A stretch of 37,046 nt of DNA from Acidobacteriota bacterium (GTDB taxonomy: Bacteria > Acidobacteriota > Terriglobia > Terriglobales > Acidobacteriaceae): positions 1-37,046 of the forward strand of contig JAKBHH010000030.1 of assembly GCA_021836865.1 (NCBI GenBank), in the 5' to 3' direction. The notes beneath the pieces were generated by a model that ran no database searches, had not been told where the DNA came from, and was given only the letters and a program-made list of their open reading frames with translations. Each line of letters starts with the position of its first letter. The first letter of the stretch is position 1. Shown one piece after another: positions 1 through 7,636 of this stretch. Made by a program: the position numbers and the translations under genes.

Positions 1-44
1 ACTAAGGTTTCGCTATCTTTCAACCCGAGGAGAAGACTCCGGCA

Positions 45-434
45 ATGGCTTATCCCACGAATTATCGCTACACCAAAGAGCATGAGTGGATTGTGCTGGA
101 CGGCACGACCGGCACCATCGGTATTACAGATTACGCACAGAACTCACTGGGCGACATTGTGTACGTGGACGCGCCCAAGGTGGGCGACGCGGTGACGGCG
201 AGTCAGACTTTCGGCTCCGTTGAGAGCGTGAAGGCGGTGAGCGACCTTTATTCCCCCGTGACCGGGACGGTGACGGCGGTGAACGAAGAGTTGAAGACCG
301 CGCCGGACAAGATCAACGAGGCTCCGCACGAGACCTGGATTATCAAGGTGGCGTTGAGCGACCCGTCGGAGTGGGAAAAACTGCTGGACGCGGCGGCCTA
401 TGAGGCGTTTGTGTCGGAAGAGACGGGAAGCTAG
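45..434 (+). CDS. gcvH: Glycine cleavage system H protein
   Basis: Lipoyl carrier protein of the glycine cleavage complex. It shuttles the aminomethyl group from the P-protein to the T-protein in the cytoplasm. The 129-residue length is normal for the family. The lipoylation region SVESVKAVSDLYSP is visible, with Lys63 as the expected lipoyl-lysine, and the KEHEW motif near residues 11-15 is typical of the N-terminus. A purine-rich GAGGAG lies at 27-32, about 12 bases before the ATG, which is a little long. gcvPA and gcvPB follow on the same strand, so this is the end of a gcv operon. gcvT, which often precedes gcvH, would lie left of the window, and only 44 bases upstream are visible. The identification is secure. 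Confidence 0.97.
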   Translation: MAYPTNYRYTKEHEWIVLDGTTGTIGITDYAQNSLGDIVYVDAPKVGDAVTASQTFGSVESVKAVSDLYSPVTGTVTAVNEELKTAPDKINEAPHETWIIKVALSDPSEWEKLLDAAAYEAFVSEETGS

Positions 435-452
435 CTACTGGCTTTCGGACGC

Positions 453-480
453 CGTTCCCAGGTTCATCCTCCTGGGAGCG
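453..480 (+). other. Stem-loop between gcvH and gcvPA
   Basis: Bases 453-462 pair with 471-480 (ten pairs including one G-T) around an 8-base loop. No T-run follows, so it is unlikely to be a simple terminator. It may be an mRNA processing or stability element that sets the H:P ratio. A second, weaker stem (GGCGGG 514-519 with CCCGCC 531-536) follows. The function is inferred only. Confidence 0.45.
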
Positions 481-584
481 GACGCAGTATCGAATCCAAC
501 AGAGGTTCCACCGGGCGGGCTGCGAATCGTCCCGCCGCACAGGTTTCGAGCGGAAAGCTGGAAGCCGGGAGCTTGAAACAAGCG

Positions 585-1934
585 ATGCGCTACTTACCTA
601 AGTCGCCTGCCGAACGGGAGCAGATGCTCGCCGAAATTGGTGCGCGCTCGATTGACGATTTGTTTGCTGTGATTCCTGCCGAATACCGGCTCACGCGCGA
701 TCTGGACGTGCCGCGTCAGCAGGCGGAGAGCGAGATCATCAGCTACTTCAAGGCAGCGGGGCAAAAGGACGCCACCGACTATGCGAGCTTTCTGGGCGCG
801 GGCGCGTATCGGCATTACCGGCCAGTGATTATCGATTCACTGGTGCAGCGCGGCGAGTTTTTGACGAGTTATACGCCGTACCAGGCGGAGATGACGCAGG
901 GGACGCTGCAGGCGATCTTCGAGTTCCAGACGATGATTGCCGAGTTGACGGGAATGGATGTGGCCAACGCCAGCATGTACGACGGCTCGACGGGCGCGGC
1001 CGAGGCCGTGCTGATGGCGATGCGCGTAACAGGACGGCACAGGGCTGTGGCGGCTGCGACCGTGCATCCGGAGTACCGCGAGGTGCTGGACACGTATCTT
1101 CGCCACCGGGAGATGGCATCGGCTCTGGTGGGTTACGACGCAAAGACGGGACGCGTGGACCTGGAGGCATTGGAAGCCGCGGTGACGGACGAGACAGCCT
1201 GCGTGCTGGTGCAGAGCCCTAACTTCTTTGGTGTGATTGAAGACATTCCCGCTATTGCGGAGATTGCTCACAAGAAGGGTGCGCTTTTGATTGTGTCGAT
1301 TGCCGAAGCGGTGAGCCTGGGTGTGATGCGGCCGCCGGTGGAGGCGGATATTGTGAGCATGGAGGCGCAGTCGTTCGGCGTGGCGCTGAGCTATGGGGGG
1401 CCGTTCTGCGGGGTGCTTGCGACCAAGGAGCAATATCTGCGACAGATGCCGGGACGGCTGGCGGGCCAGACGGTGGACAAGGACGGGAACCGTGGGTTCG
1501 TTTTAACTCTTTCGACGCGGGAACAGCATATACGCCGCGAGAAGGCGACCTCGAATATCTGCACCAATCAGGCACTGGTGGCGCTGATGGCGACGATCTT
1601 TCTGACCGTGTATGGGAAGGAAGGGATGCGCGAGCTGTCCGAGCACAACCTGGCCAAGGCCGACTACGCGGCGAAGACCCTTGGCGCACAGGTGGGTGCG
1701 AAGCTATTGTTTACGGGCGCGCCGCGGTTCCATGAATTTGTGCTGCAGACGGATGAAGCGCCGGCGGCGTGGAGCCAGCGGCTGCTGGACGAGAAGATTG
1801 TGGGCGGGATTGATTTGAGCCGGTGGTATCCCGAGCTGAAGAATGCGACGCTGTGGTGCGCGACGGAAGTGATGCCGCGCGAGACGATTGACCATGCGGC
1901 GAAGGTGCTGGCCGCAAGTCCGGTGGAGGCGTAG
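585..1934 (+). CDS. gcvPA: Glycine dehydrogenase (decarboxylating) subunit 1 (P-protein alpha)
   Basis: N-terminal half of the two-subunit P-protein. With GcvPB it decarboxylates glycine and loads the aminomethyl group onto lipoyl-GcvH. The protein begins [15 protein letters not shown], the usual start of this family, and includes the [15 protein letters not shown] and [18 protein letters not shown] segments typical of GcvPA. It has 449 residues from the ATG at 585, a normal length. A TTG 12 bases upstream (573) is in frame, but the GGGAG at 567-571 sits only one base before it and 13 bases before the ATG, so I prefer the ATG. The PLP lysine is in the partner subunit, as expected. gcvPB starts two bases after this stop, so the two are translated as a pair. 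Confidence 0.96.
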   Translation: MRYLPKSPAEREQMLAEIGARSIDDLFAVIPAEYRLTRDLDVPRQQAESEIISYFKAAGQKDATDYASFLGAGAYRHYRPVIIDSLVQRGEFLTSYTPYQAEMTQGTLQAIFEFQTMIAELTGMDVANASMYDGSTGAAEAVLMAMRVTGRHRAVAAATVHPEYREVLDTYLRHREMASALVGYDAKTGRVDLEALEAAVTDETACVLVQSPNFFGVIEDIPAIAEIAHKKGALLIVSIAEAVSLGVMRPPVEADIVSMEAQSFGVALSYGGPFCGVLATKEQYLRQMPGRLAGQTVDKDGNRGFVLTLSTREQHIRREKATSNICTNQALVALMATIFLTVYGKEGMRELSEHNLAKADYAAKTLGAQVGAKLLFTGAPRFHEFVLQTDEAPAAWSQRLLDEKIVGGIDLSRWYPELKNATLWCATEVMPRETIDHAAKVLAASPVEA

Positions 1935-1936
1935 GA

Positions 1937-3457
1937 ATGGCAACTGATGTGGTGAATCCGCAAACCGACGCTGCACGCCGCACCACAGGCAAGGTTCGTT
2001 CGCACCAGTCGCAGAATGAAGGGCTGGTGTTTGAGAAGTCGTCACCGGGGAAGAAGGCGTACAAGCTGCCGCCGCTGGATGTGCCGGCGGTCGATCCTGC
2101 CGGGTTGCTTGGAGAGGTGTGGCGCGGGCAGGGCGCGGAGCTGCCGGAGTTGAGCGAGATCGAGATCATCCGGCACTTCACGAGGCTTTCGACCTGGAAC
2201 TACGCGATTGATCTGGGGATGTATCCGCTGGGGTCCTGCACGATGAAGTACAACCCGCGGGTGAACGAGCTTGTAGCCCGGATTGAGGGGCTGGCGGAGG
2301 CGCATCCTTACCGGCCTGACGCGCTTGCACAGGGGATTCTGGAAGTGATTGACCTGCTGCAGCGGAGCCTGATCGAGATCACCGGGATGGATGCGATTAC
2401 GCTGCAGCCGGCAGCGGGCGCACATGGTGAGTTTACCGGGATTCTTCTGGTGCGGGCGTGGCATGAGTCGCAGGGCAACGCGCGGAAGAAGATTCTGATT
2501 CCGGATTCGGCGCATGGAACGAATCCGGCGACGGCGGCCATCTGCGGGTATGAGGTGGAGAATCTGAAGTCGAACGCCGAGGGCGGGATTGACCTGGAGG
2601 CACTGGAGCGGCAGGTGGATGGGGAGACGGCGGCACTGATGCTGACCAACCCTTCGACGATTGGGGTTTTCGAGAGCCAGATCCACAAGATTGCCGATAT
2701 TCTTCATGCCAAGGGCGCGCTGCTCTATATGGACGGGGCCAACATGAACGCGCTGGTGGGCAAGACCCGGCCGGGCGACTTTGGCGTGGACGTCATGCAC
2801 CTGAACCTGCACAAGACCTTTTCGACTCCGCACGGCGGCGGCGGGCCGGGTTCAGGGCCGGTGGCGTGCAAGCAGTTCCTTGAGCCGTTCCTGCCCACTC
2901 CGGTGCTGGGGCAGAACGAGAGCGGGACAAAGTCCTGGAATTATGACCGGCCGCAGTCGGTGGGCCGGGTGCGGGCGTTCTATGGCAACACGGGGATGTT
3001 CATTCGCGCACTGGCCTACATCCTGGCCAACGGGCCGGATGGGCTGCGCCAGACGACCGAGGACGCGGTGCTGAATGCCAACTACATTCGCAAGAAGCTG
3101 GAAGATGTGTATGAGCTGCCGTACAAGACACCGTCGATGCACGAGGTGGTGTTTTCCGATAAGAGGCAGGCGGCCAGGGGCGTCAAGACGGGCGATATCG
3201 CCAAGCGGCTGATCGATTACGGCTTCCATCCGTACACGGTCAGCTTCCCGATGATTGTGCATGGTGCGTTGATGATTGAGCCCACCGAAAGCGAATCGCT
3301 GGAAGAACTGGACCTGTTTATCGAGGCGATGCGGGCGATTGCGCAGGAAGTGGAGGAGACGCCGGAGCTGGTGAAGTCGGCGCCGCACTCTACGCGGGTG
3401 TCGCGGTTGGACGAGGTCCATGCGGCGCGGAAGCCGGTGCTGCGCTGGCGCCGGTGA
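1937..3457 (+). CDS. gcvPB: Glycine dehydrogenase (decarboxylating) subunit 2 (P-protein beta)
   Basis: C-terminal, PLP-binding half of the P-protein. The motif HLNLHKTFSTPHGGGGPGSGP carries the PLP lysine at Lys293. Other family blocks are PLGSCTMKYNP near residues 97-107 and PDSAHGTNPATA near 189-200, followed by a glycine-rich loop. It has 506 residues, at the upper end of the family because of a basic and polar N-terminal lead of about 35 residues. It follows the gcvPA stop by two bases, consistent with translational coupling and equal production of the two P subunits. It is the last gene of the operon, and a small hairpin (3477-3495) lies just beyond. Confidence 0.97.
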   Translation: MATDVVNPQTDAARRTTGKVRSHQSQNEGLVFEKSSPGKKAYKLPPLDVPAVDPAGLLGEVWRGQGAELPELSEIEIIRHFTRLSTWNYAIDLGMYPLGSCTMKYNPRVNELVARIEGLAEAHPYRPDALAQGILEVIDLLQRSLIEITGMDAITLQPAAGAHGEFTGILLVRAWHESQGNARKKILIPDSAHGTNPATAAICGYEVENLKSNAEGGIDLEALERQVDGETAALMLTNPSTIGVFESQIHKIADILHAKGALLYMDGANMNALVGKTRPGDFGVDVMHLNLHKTFSTPHGGGGPGSGPVACKQFLEPFLPTPVLGQNESGTKSWNYDRPQSVGRVRAFYGNTGMFIRALAYILANGPDGLRQTTEDAVLNANYIRKKLEDVYELPYKTPSMHEVVFSDKRQAARGVKTGDIAKRLIDYGFHPYTVSFPMIVHGALMIEPTESESLEELDLFIEAMRAIAQEVEETPELVKSAPHSTRVSRLDEVHAARKPVLRWRR

Positions 3458-3476
3458 GGCGCGATCTGGCAGAGAG

Positions 3477-3495
3477 CGCTGCAGAAGGTGCAGCG
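3477..3495 (+). terminator. Weak hairpin after gcvPB
   Basis: CGCTGCA (3477-3483) pairs perfectly with TGCAGCG (3489-3495) around a 5-base loop, 20 bases after the gcvPB stop. The following ATTGTAAAGT is A/T-rich but not a T-run. It could help end the gcv transcript. Confidence 0.35.
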
Positions 3496-3978
3496 ATTGT
3501 AAAGTAGGTACGCACCAGGCCCATACGATGATCTCTCGTACCGTCCAGAAGAGTACTCAAGTACCCTGAAAGTTGTATGCACGGCGCATTTTTTTGAGCC
3601 ATTTGAAAATTGCAGACGGTATAGTGTTGGGGCCAGCTCCCGATTCCCCGGCCCGTTCCGCCTGATTTGCAGAGATGGTCTGGCTCGGAGAGGCAGGGCA
3701 GTAGCAGGTCTGGATCTTCTAGATTTGAAAGCTACTTCGAGCGGGCAAGCTCTGGTGAGGCGGATTACCGGTGCAAGGCGCGGGCCGTCGAGGGGTTCCC
3801 ATTTCGTGCTATTGCCTGCGAGGGCGCAGGTGGAGTGGAATCTGTAGACCGGGAAGGGGTATTCCTTATTGCAGCGACGATATCCCAATGGGACCATGGG
3901 CTGAACCCCGAGGTGCAAGTGGCATAGGGCGGTTTCGAACGATAGCGAATCGGCCGGCGGGCCAGGCGAGGAACAACC
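3496..3978. other. 483-bp gap between gcvPB and the Tad-like genes
   Basis: I see no convincing gene here. Short open frames exist in several phases (for example 3667-3927 on the plus strand), but they start with TTG, lack a ribosome site, overlap one another and match nothing I know. A short palindrome (GTACT-CA-AGTAC) lies near 3551-3562, and there is an A/T-rich patch around 3588-3625. The promoter of the Tad-like operon must lie here. A structured leader is possible, but I could not fit any riboswitch family I know. Confidence 0.4.
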
Positions 3979-5301
3979 ATGAAGATCATACGAGATGAGA
4001 GCGGTCAGATGCTTGTGATGACGGCGCTGAGTATCACGCTGCTTGCCGGGTTTATGGCGATGGCGCTGGATGTGAGCCTGCTGTTTCGCGCAAGGCGAAA
4101 CGCTCAGATCGCGGCGGACGCGGCGGCAACGGCGGCGGCGCTCAACTATTACTACAATATGTCGGTGAGCACGGCGCAGGCAGTCGGCAAGAGCGCGTCG
4201 TCGAGCAACGGCATCACCGACGGGACAAAGGGCGCCACGGTTGTTGTGAATATGCCACCGCAAAGTGGTCCTAACACGGCTTACACCAGCTTTGCGGAGG
4301 CGATTGTCACGCAGCCGAATCCGACTTATTTCATGAGCCTCTTCGGTTTCAAGTCGGTGAATATTGTGGCAAGGGCTGTGGCGGGTAGTCCTGCGGCGAG
4401 CAAAGCGTGCAACTTTGTCACGAACCCGACGGCACCCGACGCACTTGATCTCCAGGGGGCTTATTTGATCTCAGGCGGCACAGTCAACGGCATCATGCAG
4501 CCGGCCTGCGGAACCTATGTGGCCTCGATAGACCCGAGTGCGATAAAGGTCACGGGGAACGGCGGCACCGTCGATGCGAACTTTATCGCCACCGCGGGCG
4601 GTGCATCCGGCAATACAAGCCCAACGGGTGTGACGACGGGGGTGGTCGGAATCCAGGCAGATCCCTTCGCAACGCAGGTCCAATCGGCTCCTACCGCTGC
4701 TTCCTGCAGCGGCGGCAATACCGTCACGGCATCCACCGTCACGGCCACCACGGTCATTCCTCCGGCGGTCAAAGGGGTTGTCTGCTTCAGCGCAACGAAT
4801 GTCAACCTTGCCAATGGCCTCTTGCTTCCGGGGTCGTCGGGCGGCACGGTCTACGTTTTTGAGAACGGCGTCACGGTGGGAACTTCAGCGACCGTGACTC
4901 TCGGTTCAAGCCAGTACGATCCAGCGACCAACCTATTTTACGATACATTGGGCGCGACCATGGAGATCCTGCAGGGGACGCTCAATCAGCTCTCAGATTC
5001 CAACCTCAGCATCTATGCGCCGACTTCCGCTGGACCCACCGATGGAATCGCCATCATGTTGCCGGCGACCAATACGACGTCCGTATTGCAGGTCCAGTTC
5101 GGCAGCAACAATGAGGTGCTGGATGGCTTCATCTACGCGCCCAGTGCACTGGTGTATTTACAGGACAACGGTGGAGGAGTGACCGCAACGGGGCTTGTAG
5201 CGAATACCGAGAAGATCAAAGCTTCGAGTTTGACGCTGCCTAGTTACAACGCCGCGAATCCCTACACCACGCCGCTTCGGCAGATCCTTCTGGTCGAGTA
5301 A
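3979..5301 (+). CDS. TadG-like pilus-assembly / pseudopilin protein
   Basis: A 440-residue protein whose N-terminus (DESGQMLVMTALS, hydrophobic segment about 11-33, then DVSLLFRARRNAQIAADAAATAAA) is the Tad domain of TadG-type pseudopilins. These proteins are held in the inner membrane with a large external part and belong to Flp/Tad pilus or related secretion systems. Residues about 135-440 are Thr/Ser/Gly/Asn-rich with repeating short beta-like stretches and a few cysteines, and look like an extracellular beta-rich passenger of unknown role. The ATG at 3979 is preceded by GCGAGGA. The next gene overlaps or abuts the stop. No TadA, TadB, TadC, CpaB or RcpA homologue is visible nearby, so the secretion machine must be elsewhere or this set is orphan. 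Confidence 0.8.
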   Translation: MKIIRDESGQMLVMTALSITLLAGFMAMALDVSLLFRARRNAQIAADAAATAAALNYYYNMSVSTAQAVGKSASSSNGITDGTKGATVVVNMPPQSGPNTAYTSFAEAIVTQPNPTYFMSLFGFKSVNIVARAVAGSPAASKACNFVTNPTAPDALDLQGAYLISGGTVNGIMQPACGTYVASIDPSAIKVTGNGGTVDANFIATAGGASGNTSPTGVTTGVVGIQADPFATQVQSAPTAASCSGGNTVTASTVTATTVIPPAVKGVVCFSATNVNLANGLLLPGSSGGTVYVFENGVTVGTSATVTLGSSQYDPATNLFYDTLGATMEILQGTLNQLSDSNLSIYAPTSAGPTDGIAIMLPATNTTSVLQVQFGSNNEVLDGFIYAPSALVYLQDNGGGVTATGLVANTEKIKASSLTLPSYNAANPYTTPLRQILLVE

Positions 5302-5315
5302 TGAGGAGATCGGGC

Positions 5316-5798
5316 ATGACAATCCGCAAGCAGAAACCTGGCGTGCATCCCTGCAGAGACTGGAGAAGCGAGTCAGGGCAGGCTCTGACCGAACTTGGCC
5401 TGATCTTGCCCGTGCTTGTGCTGATGCTGCTCGGGACAGTGGAACTGGCGCGTGTCGCGTATGCGGCTATTGAAGTTTCCAACGCGGCACACGCCGGAGC
5501 TCAGTATGGCTCGCGGAGCGTCTTCCACGCCAATGACACAACGGGAATTCAGAATGCCGCTGCGAACGACGCTGCGAATATCACGTTGAGCAGCACCACG
5601 CCGACCCTGACTTTCACCTGTTCCGACGGCACAACGCCATCCGGGTCGCCGCTGGTCTGTGCCAGTTCCACAGCAACGGTAGTGAACATCCTGACGGTCG
5701 TGACGACAACGAGCTTCGATCCTTTTTTCCATCTTGCGGGCTTGGGAACAACGTTCACGCTGACCGGAAGAGACCAGCAAACGGTGTTGATCGAATGA
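5316..5798 (+). CDS. TadE-like pseudopilin (first copy)
   Basis: A 160-residue minor pseudopilin-like protein. Residues 20-50 (SGQALTELGLILPVLVLMLLG, then TVELARVAYA) match the TadE N-terminal pattern: Gly-Gln, a Thr-Glu pair, a hydrophobic helix, and a second Glu-Leu after the helix. The rest is Thr/Ser-rich, ends with a short beta-like segment and has two cysteines. An in-frame ATG at 5301 overlaps the stop of the preceding gene (TAATG), but it has no ribosome site. GAGGAG at 5303-5308 stands seven bases before the ATG at 5316, so the later start is preferred. Expected location is the inner membrane with the C-terminus outside. Confidence 0.8.
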   Translation: MTIRKQKPGVHPCRDWRSESGQALTELGLILPVLVLMLLGTVELARVAYAAIEVSNAAHAGAQYGSRSVFHANDTTGIQNAAANDAANITLSSTTPTLTFTCSDGTTPSGSPLVCASSTATVVNILTVVTTTSFDPFFHLAGLGTTFTLTGRDQQTVLIE

Positions 5799-5806
5799 GG
5801 AGCACG

Positions 5807-6340
5807 ATGCAAGACAAGAGGACCGGCTTGCCGCGGATCCAATGGTTGCAGGGGACCGGGAAGGTCGCTCGACGAGACGATGGGAATACGATCGTCGAGA
5901 TGGCGATCGGCATTTCTCTCTTCCTGATGGTGCTTATCGGCATCATTGAGGTCGGGCTGGCAATGTACACCTACAATTATGTTTCCGATGCTGCGCGTGA
6001 GGGCTCACGATGGGCGATTGTGCGCGGCGCGGCTTGCAGCGCCAATACGCCGGGCCTGGATCACTGCAATGCCGGCCAGACGGATATCCAGACGTATTTG
6101 CAGAGCATTCCCTATCCCGGCATCAACGCCAGCAACCTGACGGTCACGGCAAGCTGGCTGACAGCGTCCAAGACGCCCGTTTCCTGGTCGACCTGCACCC
6201 CCAGTTCGACTGTTGCCTGCAATTTGCCCGGCAATGAGGTGCAAGTGACTGTGACCTATCCCTTTTCCCTGAACATTCCATTCTGGCGGAACGCGTCGGT
6301 GACGGTTGGGAGCACGTCGAGCATGGTGATCTCCCAGTAA
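5807..6340 (+). CDS. TadE-like pseudopilin (second copy)
   Basis: A 177-residue protein with the TadE pattern at residues 24-52 (DDGNTIVEMAIGISLFLM, then VLIGIIEVGLAMYTYN). It is followed by YVSDAAREGSRWAIVRG, a common TadE block, and a Ser/Thr-rich external part with four cysteines that could form disulfides. As in the preceding gene, an ATG overlaps the upstream stop (5795, ATGA) but lacks a ribosome site, whereas GAGGAG at 5797-5802 stands four bases before the ATG at 5807. It is the last gene of the three-gene operon and is followed by a strong terminator. It is probably a minor structural subunit partnering the other two. Confidence 0.8.
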   Translation: MQDKRTGLPRIQWLQGTGKVARRDDGNTIVEMAIGISLFLMVLIGIIEVGLAMYTYNYVSDAAREGSRWAIVRGAACSANTPGLDHCNAGQTDIQTYLQSIPYPGINASNLTVTASWLTASKTPVSWSTCTPSSTVACNLPGNEVQVTVTYPFSLNIPFWRNASVTVGSTSSMVISQ

Positions 6341-6387
6341 CATGCTCCGCATAGTTCCGGTGCCGCGTCAAATCGCCGCTCGATTTT

Positions 6388-6456
6388 CTGCCGGCGATAG
6401 GCGCCGCAAGGGCTTTGATGAGCGATCAAAGATGGTCACGCGCCGGCAGTATTTTT
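6388..6456 (+). terminator. Branched terminator of the Tad-like operon
   Basis: CTGCCGGCG (6388-6396) pairs perfectly with CGCCGGCAG (6441-6449) and is followed by TATTTTT. Inside this stem sits a second perfect hairpin, CTTTGAT (6413-6419) with ATCAAAG (6425-6431) and a 5-base loop. The T-run is on the plus strand only, so it acts on the pseudopilin transcript. The nested shape is unusual for a simple terminator. Confidence 0.75.
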
Positions 6457-6582
6457 CCACATAGCGGGTACGAAGGTGTCATAGACAATCCCGATCCGTC
6501 CCACTAAAAACTAGATAGGACCATTGCTTTGCGGTTGGTCGCAGCCCGGCAGTTCGGGCCGGAAGGGAAGGATTGCAGGGCC

Positions 6583-7527
6583 ATGGAACCTGAAAGACTC
6601 CGGGTGTATAACCGATCGCAGGATAGCCTTCTTCGGCTTGCGGTCTGCCCCGTCGAGACGACCAAGGAGCCGTTGAAAAGGGTTGTAGAGCGCCTTGCCA
6701 TGAGGGATGGATCGGGCCTCTGGATGAGGCATTATCGAGGAATTCCCCAGGTGCCCGGCGTTCCGCCCTTGGACCTGGTCTATCTGGACGATGACAATCG
6801 GGTGGTGCAGGAGGTGGACTCGTATCCTCGCCCGCAAGAGCGAAGCCTGAACCCCAGGGTGACAAGCGCGCTGGTGTTGCCGGCGCACACTGTCTTTGCC
6901 TCGCAGGTTGAGCCGGGCGATGCGCTGGTGATCGCATCGCAGGAAGAGATCAATCGCCTGGTTGGGGCTCTTCCGGGCGGCCGTCGCCGCAGCTGGGGAG
7001 CGAATGGGGAGACCGCGCACACTCCATCCCATAGCGATGACCGTGCCGGACAATTGCGATCTGCGATTCGGCAATTAAAAGGCAGCGGTGCTCAAGCTCC
7101 GGAGCGGCCTCGAGACTCCCGCGTGGCGCGCCTGCTGCAGTGGCTAAGGCAGAGTCCTGCGGATCGCCAGAGGATGCGCCGGTACCCGCTTCCGGGGCTG
7201 GTGGCCTACCACGGGATGAACAACGGACCGGTGGCCTACCACGTCGGAGACGTGAGCGGTACCGGATGCTATCTGCTCACCGAAGAACGCTCTGCGCTTG
7301 GAACCGTGATTCTAATGACATTGCAGAGAACCGGCATAGATGGCGAAAGCCCTGGGGAGCAGATCGTTGTGCAGGCCGTGGTGATCCGCTGGGGTCCGGA
7401 TGGAGTGGGGGTGAAGTTCCATCCGGCCACATCTGCTGAGGGGCGCCGGGCACACCACACGATGGCGCCTGGAGCAAATAAGCAGGAACTGGATGCATTT
7501 CTCAAGCGCCTGCTACCAGGCGGCTAG
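6583..7527 (+). CDS. DUF192-like / PilZ domain fusion protein
   Basis: A 314-residue protein with two parts. Residues about 32-118 resemble a DUF192 domain: GLWMRHY, then PPLDLVYLDDDNRVVQ, ALVLPAH and VEPGDALVI are in the expected order. Residues about 190-285 are a PilZ domain with an intact cyclic-di-GMP signature, RQRMR at 195-199 and DVSGTG at 223-228. A polar linker (about 130-185) joins them. There is no signal peptide or membrane segment, so it is probably cytoplasmic. The ATG at 6583 is preceded by a purine-rich stretch (GGAAGGGAAGG, GCAGGG); an in-frame TTG at 6529 is less likely. It lies after the Tad-like operon terminator, so it is a separate transcript that may act on the same surface structure. 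The PilZ call is firm, the DUF192-like call moderate. Confidence 0.8.
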   Translation: MEPERLRVYNRSQDSLLRLAVCPVETTKEPLKRVVERLAMRDGSGLWMRHYRGIPQVPGVPPLDLVYLDDDNRVVQEVDSYPRPQERSLNPRVTSALVLPAHTVFASQVEPGDALVIASQEEINRLVGALPGGRRRSWGANGETAHTPSHSDDRAGQLRSAIRQLKGSGAQAPERPRDSRVARLLQWLRQSPADRQRMRRYPLPGLVAYHGMNNGPVAYHVGDVSGTGCYLLTEERSALGTVILMTLQRTGIDGESPGEQIVVQAVVIRWGPDGVGVKFHPATSAEGRRAHHTMAPGANKQELDAFLKRLLPGG

Positions 7528-7636
7528 CCCTGCTCCGGTTGCGCCGGACTGCATCAGCGCCCATGCCTGATTCCCACATTTTCGCGCGGCAATCCACAAG
7601 GCAAGACCCGCACTGTGTCGGCCTACACTCAGAAGT

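Noticed and set aside
1-44. Glycine riboswitch upstream of gcvH
   Set aside because: Only 44 bases are visible, with a ribosome-site-like stretch and no riboswitch pattern. Any such element would sit before the first gcv gene outside the window.
3588-3625. Promoter TTGAAA...TATAGT before the Tad-like operon
   Set aside because: Spacing between the boxes is only 11 bases, too short for a normal promoter.
3667-3927. Possible 86-residue plus-strand gene in the gap before the Tad-like genes
   Set aside because: TTG start, no ribosome site, overlapped by other open frames, Ser/Gly/Arg-rich composition, and no recognisable motif.
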